From the NCBI GenBank assembly GCA_038501625.1, contig JAZAYU010000013.1, positions 8,680,001 through 8,744,000 of the forward strand: DNA of 64,000 nt, written 5' to 3'. Below the pieces are notes generated by a model. The model was given only the letters and a program-made list of their open reading frames with translations, made no database searches and had not been told where the DNA came from. The first letter of the stretch is position 1; each line of letters starts with the position of its first letter. This document shows, piece by piece, positions 55,250-64,000 of this stretch. The translations under genes and the position numbers were made by a program. The DNA is from Corbicula japonica. Lineage: Eukaryota; Mollusca; Bivalvia; Venerida; Cyrenidae.

Positions 55250-56330
55250 TTGGACTGCAATACTACAAAATTACTAATTATAAATGATCAGTTATTATCT
55301 TTATTTTATATTCCAGTTATTAGCAAAATTAAGTTTCAGGTTAAAATCATTCAAAATAGCACAACTCAAAACAGATATAACTTCATTAAAACAGATGACA
55401 TATATCAAGTATTGTGTCAAAATAACAAATACTTTCCATGTTATAAGCTATTAAGTTTCAGGTTAAAGTTAATTGAAAGGGGCATTACTAAAAAAGTTAA
55501 TAATAAGTTATCATTCTCAGTGTCACAGATGGCTTTGTTGATGCTGATGACATATGTCAAATATTAAGTAAACAGGGCAAGTACTTTCAATGTTAGGCAA
55601 CATTAAGTACCATATTAGTCATTTAAATGGGGCATAACTCAAAAAGTAATGAAACAGGACTTTTCATTCTTGTTGCCAGAAATGAATTTGTTCATGAAGA
55701 AGATAATATTCCAATTATTAAGTTAATAGGCAAGGACTTAAAAATATAGGCATCATTAAGTTCCATATAAAAGTAATTTGAAAGGGACATAACTCCAAAA
55801 AAAAGTCAAACATGAGTTATCATTCTTGTTGTCACAGATGGCTTTGTTGATGCAGATGATATATTCCAAGTATAAAAGTAAAAGGACAAGTACTTTCAAA
55901 GTTAAAGACAACATTAAGTTACATAGTAAAGTCATTTAAAAGGGCCATAATTAACAAAAATAGTAAAACTGGTGTTATCATTCTTGTTGTCAGAGGTGGT
56001 TTTGTTCATACAAAAGATGTATTCCAAGTATTAAGTTAATAGGAAAAGTACTTTCAAAGTTATAGGCAACATTAAGTTGCATATTCAAGTCATTTGAAAG
56101 GGGCATAACTCAAAAAATAGTGAAACAGGAGTTATCATTCTTGTTGTCAGAGATGGCTTTGTTGATGCAGATGATATATTCCAAGTATTAAGTTAATAGG
56201 ACAAGTACTTTCAAAGTAATAGGCAACATTGTGTTTCATATTAAAGTTGGGGGACTACTGGACGAGGAGGAGGAAATGTCACAGAACAGTAGGATCCCTA
56301 TGTGTCTACCTGCTATCAAAGGGGACACAA
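55250..56330. repeat. Tandem core of about 155 bp and hairpin tail
   Basis: Six to seven units with ACAAGTACTTTCAAAGTTA, GGCAACATTAAGTT, AAAGGGGCATAACTC and TTATCATTCTTGTTGTC. It ends GTGTCTACCTGC ... GGGGACACAAAAA, a terminal hairpin also found at 62420-62440. A further pearl-like family. 56331-56878 shows nothing definite. Confidence 0.7.
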
Positions 56331-56878
56331 AAATTATATGGGCAGAGAACTGACATCACTAAGATTTGGTCAAGTTTTGGTCATTAAAGGGAAATAACTC
56401 AGAAATGACTGAGATTATTTGGTTGGTCAACTAACTTGGCAGATATTTATTGCCCTTAATTAATTCAACAGTCAGTGAATTTTAAAGATAGTGAGCAGAT
56501 ATTGTTAATTCTGTCAAATATTGCAATCAAAAGCTCTTATTATAAATCAATAGTGATTGGTTCAATCTGGCTGTTTTTATAATTAAGCATGACTGAGATA
56601 TGACATATCCCAAAAAATATAACAAATACTATGAAGACAGGCATTACAAGATGCAAAGTTGAAGAAATACTTCCAATAAAGCAAAGGAACAGAACTCTAA
56701 AGTGACTACTGCAATCTGAATAGATTCAAACCTCGTAGAAATATTATCCCATTATCATCAAAATCAATTTAAGTAAAAATGGATAAAGTCTTTCAAAAGT
56801 AAAGAAAATCAGTGCATATTTCTTAAAATTATGCACCACTGTAAATGGCTGAAAATCTGGCTGGTTATCACACTTGTG

Positions 56879-56973
56879 CCCAAGGTTATAAAACAGCATG
56901 GAAACCAGTCTAAAATATCAAGTATCTTCGAGACTGGTTTCCATGCTCAGTTTTATAACCTTCAGCTCTGATC
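56879..56973. repeat. F2 palindrome copy k, centre deleted
   Basis: Both outer arms are present (AAGGTTATAAAACAGCATGG / CCATGCTCAGTTTTATAACC). The inner hairpin is reduced to CAAGTATCTTCGAGACTGG. 56974-57599 shows nothing else. Confidence 0.75.
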
Positions 56974-57599
56974 AGGACACTATGATAAGCATTCTGACCA
57001 ATTTTGTCCAGAGAACAGTCATTGATAATCTGGTCAAAGTCAACAATTTAAAAGCCATAACATTGCAGCAATCCCCTACACTAGTAATCTTACCGGCCAA
57101 AAACATTCTGACCAAGTTTTGTAAGAGAACAGACAACTTCTGTAGACATCACCAGCCCATTGCAGGTGATCCAATAATATTTCCTATCAAAACAGGCATA
57201 AAATAAATAGTGAAAACAATAGCCCATGTGAATCTGCAGATGTTTTTTTTTCAATGTTTTTAATACAGATAATTGAATGTGGAAAAAGCTTTTACTTGCT
57301 TGAGCCAATTTTGTATGTTTTTCCATTGTAACAAAAAAAACAACAACTTGAAAATAATGTTCAAACAACAACTGCAAACAAAATGTTTTAACCCAATGAA
57401 TAGACCTAAATCAATTATTTAAAATTGCCTCTCTAGTCATTCAAGAATGAAAGGCATCAACTTGTGACAAAGTATTGATTTACGGTATTCCCATTATTGT
57501 GACCCTTTCTCTCAATGAATTAATAAACTCAATGATTACAATGATGAGCCTGAATTCAAATTTAGTTGGATAAACTGACTAAGTTATCTGTTAAACAGT

Positions 57600-57746
57600 G
57601 TCCCAAGGTTATAAAACTGAGCATGGAAACCAGTCTCAAATCTCAAGCATCTGATTGGCTGAAATTTATGGTGACTCGCCATTTCAGCCAATCAGATGCT
57701 TGAGATTTGAGACTGGTTTCCACTCTCAGCTTTATAACCTTCAGTC
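57600..57746. repeat. F2 palindrome copy l
   Basis: Full-length. The centre is asymmetrical (AAATTTATGGTGACTCGCCATTT). Confidence 0.82.
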
Positions 57747-58059
57747 CATTACACTTTGGCTCAAACCTGTAACACCAATAAGCATATTTTGTAATGCAAC
57801 AGAATGGGTGCTGTCCAATTTTAATATACTGTATGGCAAAAAATTGGTGATTTTTGAAAACTGACAGGCAGCCCATGATTTTTGTTTTCCTTCCATGGTC
57901 CCAACTCAAGAGAGTGCTGCACAGTTATCGCTGACTGACATGGGATCCAGCTGTTAAAGGCACCGGTCGATAACAGGCATATGACTGGATGGTGCCCGTG
58001 TGGTGAATATGTGAACTTAAGTACTCTCAAATGATGAAATCCAAAGTTGTATGGGCTAT

Positions 58060-58117
58060 TTTATTTATTTTATAAAATGCAGAATTGTTTATTTATTTTA
58101 TAAAATGCAGAATTGTG
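58060..58117 (+). repeat. Tandem duplication of 29 bp
   Basis: TTTATTTATTTTATAAAATG CAGAATTG occurs twice in direct succession. Confidence 0.75.
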
Positions 58118-58260
58118 CAAGGTTACCAAATGATGAGGGAACACACTAATTTTCAATTCCATATACATTAATGATGATAAGTTTTTAGTTGTAACATTTT
58201 TTTATTATTAAATGAACCTAACATAATTGTCTGTTTTAAAACATTATGTTTTCGGGATTA

Positions 58261-59537
58261 CCGTATTTTATCTAAGTCTTCGGACCCTCTAAGTGTTTGG
58301 ACACCAAAATTATTTTGCCCAAATAATTATTTTTCAGCCTCTTAAAATTGGGACACCGAAAACAATATATATATTTTTTTCGTCTCTAATTAATCGGACA
58401 CTCGAACGCAATAAAACATCAAACCCTTTTAACAGGCAATTATTAATATGGTTCCGGTTTATCAACTCGCTAAGTTGTAATAAACTTGATGTGTAATGCC
58501 TATCTCGTGTCAGCCGTTGCTCAGCAACGTAAGCATGTACAAGCTGTAGACGGGACAAATTATTTACTTTTTGACTCTGAATGACTTATTTCACGTTGCA
58601 TTGTCTGTTCATTTTTATATGCGATATTTTAATAAAAGCATTTCTGTACAACGTTCGTAATTCTTATAATGATAAAGAAAGTTGTTAAAACTTAAACGGT
58701 CGCATTTCTTCTTCCAGTAATACGAAGGGCACACTCTGGAGTATCGTCGCATTATTTAATAACAAATAGACTAATACGAACGACGTAAATTTCTGACCTT
58801 GCGTTTTAATTTACGGTGTTTAATTCCGATTATTCATAATTTTTATTACGAGTAAGAAATAATAGGAACGACGTATATTTTTAATCATAGGAATACTTGC
58901 CCCTAAAATATCCGAGAACTGTTACATGTACATTGACTAAAATCATAAAATTTTCAATTGCTATGAACATCCTTTGAACACCCGTTTCATTGGCGGTTTT
59001 GATATAAAATGTCAGCGATGATTGTGTATTTAACATCAAAGATGCCGACGTCGACTTGAAACTGTGCGCACCGCTCAAAAATCGATTGACGCTATTGTAT
59101 AAAAGAATTTCAACCCGTCAACAAACTAGGATGATTTCATTTCTAAACCAGCTGATTGTTTAATTGACAGCGAATCTGGTATAATTATTGTTAATTTCTG
59201 ATCAGCTGTATCTGCAGTACCAGCACTTCGCCGAATTAGCAGTTTGGTACTAATCTATTTTATCGTATTTTTTCGGCAATGTTGATTATATAACAATAGG
59301 ATGTTTATTGACAAGAATGGAGTTAATTGCTTGACAAAGGTAAGCAGAAATTTCGACGGAAGAAAGTTCTGGCAGTTGTTGATTTATTCTGGGCTTACAT
59401 TTACGGACGTGTCAATTGATGTAAATGAATCTAAATATTCGGACAGTCTTTCTTTAAATGAAAATTCTCGTCTCTAAAAATTCGTTCAGTCAGAAAAATA
59501 AATTTTTTTTCCGTCCGAAGACTTAGACAAAATACGG
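58261..59537. mobile_element. TA-flanked DNA element, 1277 bp, no transposase
   Basis: The 25-bp inverted ends begin CCGTATTTT(A/G)TCTAAG and end TTCGGAC, with one mismatch. TA lies at 58259-58260 and 59538-59539. The interior has subterminal CGTCTCTAA motifs and an AT-rich, CpG-containing middle, but no ORF above 75 codons. The TA target suggests Tc1/mariner/pogo-type mobilisation in trans. 59540-59879 shows nothing. Confidence 0.72.
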
Positions 59538-59879
59538 TAACTCGGAGATGCACCTGGACTAATGACCAGCGTGTTTGTTCACCTATTGCAATAAACGGGC
59601 TGTTTATTTGCTGTTGCAAGAAATCAAAATTTTCTATTCAAATCAATACCTATAAAGAAATTGATCTTATTCAGAATAAGACATTTCAATTAATGGAACA
59701 ATAAAGCACTGATAGCATAAAATACTTTTCTTCATATATTATTATGTCCTAATATTTTATAACTTATCTGTGTTTTTGCATCTTTTCAGGGACCCAGTGT
59801 GTCTAAAAGAGTTTTTTAGTTAATGTATCTTTCCTCAACAAAATATAGTGTTTATAATATAATCTTTGCCAATGACACT

Positions 59880-60150
59880 TAAATATTATGCCTTCCGCTT
59901 ATACCTAAATTTTGATGTCATTAAAACTTTATTTTGGCTATTAATCGGCAATTTGTAATATTCTTTCATCAAACTTTCAAATTTTACAGCTTGTCACAAT
60001 TGGGTTGCAATGAAACAAACATGTGTAGATAAAAAATCAAACTTTACAGAGTTATGTCCCTTTAAGTGCTGAAAAAGTCCATGTTGGCTATAACTTTGCC
60101 ATTTCTTAATATTTATTCATCTTTCTTTCTTTTTATATTACTATATTTTG
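59880..60150. repeat. Degenerate repeat related to 9180-9610
   Basis: It shares GTTGGCTATAACTTTGCC, CATCAAACTTTCAAATT and GAGTTATGTCCCTTT. 60151-60553 shows nothing else. Confidence 0.4.
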
Positions 60151-60553
60151 TTATGTTTGAATATTTTACGGATCATAAACAATATAATTTATATTTTTAT
60201 TAAACTGTTCAATAAACAGTCTGTCACTATAGGCAAACAATATCAAACTTTGTTTAAGGAAGTATAATTTTAAATTTTATAATTTTTAAATCCTGATAAT
60301 AACAACACAAACATGCACACATATTCATATACAAAAAAAACAACCAACATTAAATTTATCCAATGGAGTAAAGACACTGATTACACTAAGCCTGCTAATG
60401 GCGTCCGATATTCGCACTTTCGGTCATTACTCTACATTTTGAATCAATCATCTAAATCAGTTAATATAAGTGTTGTAAACACTTCTTCTCTCATCCATTT
60501 ACTACTTGAGGTTAAATATTTATGTTGTATTATATGGGCTCATGATGAAAACA

Positions 60554-60722
60554 GTTTAACCTGCCTCAGCAGCCACCTGCATTTAACAACTACCTGTCTT
60601 TAACAGCCCGTTTGAATATGTCTTAAACTGAAATTTTGTTCTAATTTTTTAAATTCTTAAACAGCCACCTATGTAAGCAGCCCCCTTTTTTACTCCTTTG
60701 GGTGGCTGCTTAATACAGGTTT
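60554..60722. mobile_element. Small MITE with AGCAGCCACC ends
   Basis: TTAACCTGCCTCAGCAGCCACC at the left is inverted as GGTGGCTGCTTAATACAGGTT at the right. Internal copies of AACAGCCC/AACAGCCACC are present. About 170 bp, no ORF. 60723-61830 is AT-rich with nothing recognised. Confidence 0.5.
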
Positions 60723-61835
60723 GACAACAAATACAGTATAAACCTATCAATCAAAGAAACAAAGACATGGCAGGTTCCTCATCACTGGTAAAATGGACCA
60801 ATTCTACATTTCAGCGAAAGCTCTGGAATCAAATTTAACACATCTTTTGAGTGTACCATGTTTCAAAACTGCTTCTTAATTTGTGTGAAGTCTTGAGTTC
60901 CTTTCCTAGTTTTTGTCACACTTCTTTCGTTTTAAATGAAAATAAAGGTAACTGTAAAGAGATGATTGCTTAGTTAACATGAAAGATTTTAATTTCCGAT
61001 GTTCCAATTGCACTTATGTTTTTGAGGAATAGTGCAGATATCAGAAAGTTAATACTTAACAAAAATGTGAAAAAAGTATTAAAGAAAAACATATGATTTA
61101 AACTTGTCAAAAATATTATGTGCACACCTTAAACTTTTGAATATCTCAATATAAAATTATCCTAAAACATCATGCTATTATTGTAAATGCAAAAACAAAT
61201 GCTTCATTTTTGCATATTAGAAAATATTCAAATGATATTATTTTCTAAATTGATAACGTTGCATGTTGATGTTATGCTCTTACGTCATTAAATATTTACG
61301 TAAAAGAATGTAAACAGGAAAATATTGGTATAACATTTGTTTGATAAGTGCCCACTTATCAATAATCTACAACTTAAATTATTAGAAATTAATTAAACTT
61401 CAAACTCAAATGATTCAATCAAATAGTTAGGAAAATCACATTCATAAAGTGTGAACTTGGAACTTTTGAGTAGTGTATAATATAAACAAAAATATACGGG
61501 TAATAACTCTTGCAAATCTGAGAGAACTGCAACATCTAAGCAATATGTACTGGAACTCTTCGTAAGAACACCAGTAGCCAAGGTTTGTCAATATTTATAG
61601 AGGAAATGCGAAAACACAGACAGGATTTGGAAGGAGCCAAGAAACGAAGTGACAAGGAAAGTTTGTCTTGTGCCACTCATGATCATGGAGGAACGCCAAT
61701 TAAGTTCACTGGCGACAAAAAGTGAAATAAGAAGAAATACATCTTAGGTGTCTTAGACTTAACCATGCAATGCTGTCGCGGGCCCCACGTTGGGCCCCAA
61801 ATGTCACAGGGTGATATAGAATTAGCAGCCAGACT

Positions 61836-61905
61836 GGGACTGGAACCCTGGACCCCTCGCTTACAGGGCGAGTGCTCTCCCGACCAAGGTATCGGTCCGC
61901 TTACA
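61836..61905 (-). repeat. tRNA-like SINE head
   Basis: Minus strand: TTGGTCGGGAGAGCACTCGC, a perfect anticodon stem (CTCGC/GCGAG, TGT in the loop) and GGTCCAGGGTTCCAGTCCC. Acceptor ends do not pair and the B box has a mismatch, so it is probably a SINE remnant or pseudogene. Confidence 0.5.
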
Positions 61906-61930
61906 CATCTTCTCCCCAGATAGTGACCAG

Positions 61931-63645
61931 GGGTGATTGTCTCGAAGGTCTCATATCTCTTACGATGTTCGTATCTCTGTCGTAAGACCATCGTAAGGTT
62001 TTTTTTCATTGTCTCGAAGAGTTCGTAATTTACGCAACATCTTAACACTCTCGCAAAGTTACGGTAAAAAAATCGACCCCATAATTTTCTTCATAAGGTT
62101 ACGCTGATTATTTATTCCAATTATTTAGTTAATACTATTATAGGCCAAATACTTTCAAAGATTTAGGCAATAGTAAGTTCTATATTAAAGTCATTTGAAG
62201 GGGATAAACTTAAAAATAGTAAAACAGGAGTTATAATGTATAATTCTTAATATTACAGATTACTTTGTTTATGCTTGTGATACATTTCAAGTATTAAGTT
62301 AAAAGGACAAGTACTTTCAAAGTTAAAGGCAACATTAGTTTTCTTATTAAAGTCATGGTTCTACAGGACGCCGGCGCCGCCGCCGACGCCACCGGACAAA
62401 AAATCTATTTGTGTCTACCTGGTATCGCAGGCGACACAAAAACAACTAATTATTAATGCAACTGTTGATATATCACTTTATCACTTCAGTTTACCTTTTT
62501 TATTTATATCACCTTGTGGCCTTCTTTATAAAAGAAATAACACACATCACGCACATTATACTAAATGTTTAAAAATTTTTGTTAAAGAAGAATATTGAAT
62601 ATTTTAGAACAAACATGCATACAGATGTACAACTTTAAGTCCTTGTTTACGCAAAAACAAATGATCATGCAAGCTGTTGTGCTAAATAAAGAACGTCTTA
62701 ACATCTTCTTTACATTAAGTTTAAAATGAAAGAAACCGAAACCGAAACATAAAAAAAAGAAATCACCAGCATATGATTATTTAATCAAATTGACCGCATT
62801 AACTCAGTAATCCAGCAATGGAAATGTAGATCTAAAAAAAATAAGCACGGTGTTAAATGCCATAATAATAGTACCCTGTTTTAAAGCAGATATTTTCGTT
62901 AATGTGCTTCGCGACATGACAGCCGCTGCTTTATCGGGCTGTAAAAAGTATAATTGGGATAGATGTGATAGTTGGTGATAGTTGGTACGAAGCATATGCC
63001 TTCAAAACCAACAGAATCGACTTCAAATTAAAAAAATAATTATTTTTTACATGTTCATGTAAATATGGGATCAATCGTCTTCATTCTGTGCTAGCTGGTT
63101 ATTTAATAGATCGCATACAATGTAGAAGGCCATTCAACTATAGCAAGGATAGCAAGATATTCTTTTCAACATCTAAGCGCTCATGTTTAATTTCGTGTCT
63201 ATTCTTTTCTATTTTAACACATTGCCTTTTCATTACCAGTTTCTCTGGCTATAAAGCTATAATGCCGCAATGATCAGCATCTGTCAGAGTCTTACTACCG
63301 CTGGCAGAGGATGAAGTGAAAGTATATTCTTTTACAGCGAATGGGATTGGTGTCGAACTGTTTATAGGATTTAGCCGCCATTTGATTGAATCTGCCATTT
63401 TCCTCACAGATTTTCAGTTTGTATTAGGTGCTGCAAAAACTAGTGTGCAACAAGGTGAAAACCAAGCTATTTATAAACAACACAGAGCAATCTTAGCATA
63501 TACGACGTGGTATATTGGGTCTGAGAAATGAGAACGTTACGATGCTCTTCCAGACAATGAAACAATGACAACTTAGTTTCATCGTTGCAATCTTGTAATC
63601 TTTGTCGCAACTTTACGATACGAGAATTTTTCGAGACAACCACCC
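61931..63645. mobile_element. Possible DNA element with diverged inverted ends
   Basis: GGGTGATTGTCTCGAA at 61931 is inverted at 63630-63645 (TTCGAGACAACCACCC). Imperfect inversion continues about 100 bp inward (CATTGTCTCGAAGAG / CTCTTCCAGACAATG). The inside holds a 62142-62440 block of the 55-kb tandem family, ending in CGCCGGCGCCGCCGCCGACG and a GTGTCTACCTGG hairpin. No transposase. Confidence 0.5.
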
Positions 63646-63794
63646 TAGATTTGTACGGCGACATACGAGTCACACCAAGAAGTAAGTTAAATTTAAGGAC
63701 CAAATCTGAGTGACCTGCAACAGCATAAAAGTATAACAGTTTTGGGACACTTCATAACAATACTTATGATTTTTTGTTTTAAATCTCCTAACAC

Positions 63795-63938
63795 TTAACT
63801 CCAAATATACACATTCTTATGTAAGTGCGGCCAATGTGGATCCAGATCGGCCAACTCACATGTACAATCTGATCTGGATCTATACTGTTCCCTTCTTGAT
63901 TTAGATATTCAGAGCAGTATATATGGAGGAAAGGTTAA
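63795..63938. repeat. F1 copy 19, one hairpin deleted
   Basis: TTAA at 63795 and 63935, right end GGAGGAAAGGTTAA. Only the first stem survives (GATCCAGATCGGCCAAC ... ATCTGATCTGGATC). Confidence 0.6.
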
Positions 63939-64000
63939 GAAATGCGGGAGGAGTTTAACACAGAAAATTGTTATGCACAGTGAGTTGCATACAGATGGAA

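Overview
The window is animal nuclear DNA. It is AT-rich, intron-bearing and packed with repeats. Several repeat types here (pearl/Helentron-like modules with tandem cores, DIRS retrotransposons, tRNA-derived SINEs, long palindromic MITEs) are typical of bivalve molluscs. I infer a heterodont, clam-like bivalve; the sequence alone does not fix the species. There is no CRISPR, operon or prokaryotic signal. LAYOUT: 233-3591 is a stack of non-autonomous Helitron-type (pearl-like) repeats. 3759-8580 is a nearly complete DIRS tyrosine-recombinase retrotransposon with its inverted terminal repeats, internal complementary region and three overlapping ORFs; two ORFs carry a frameshift. 8.7-11.0 kb holds clusters of two short palindromic families, named here F1 (TTAA-flanked, two hairpins, about 240 bp) and F2 (one long hairpin, about 130-150 bp). 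11865-14740 is a triple nest: a hAT transposon with a truncated transposase sits in an F2 copy, which sits in an F1 copy. 14.8-25.8 kb is mostly MITEs, one SINE and a 64-bp minisatellite. 25862-28756 is one complete pearl-like Helentron with a pentanucleotide array and a tandem core of about 170 bp units. 29.0-38.7 kb carries long palindromes, a 3.2 kb foldback and many F1/F2 copies. 39653-40309 is a TAA-flanked MITE full of ACGGT-like motifs. 44120-46329 is a second complete pearl-like element. 50380-54901 (minus strand) is one very large coding exon of a host gene I do not recognise. 55-64 kb is tandem-core repeats, TA-flanked and other inverted-repeat elements, and two more palindromes. HOW IT WORKS TOGETHER: only the 1511-codon minus-strand exon looks like a host gene, and it lies between repeat clusters. 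The DIRS and hAT genes serve their own mobility, and both copies look damaged. The MITEs depend on transposases not present here. The most unusual theme is dense inverted repetition: at least 35 hairpin-forming units, some nested in each other, some with matched substitutions in both arms.
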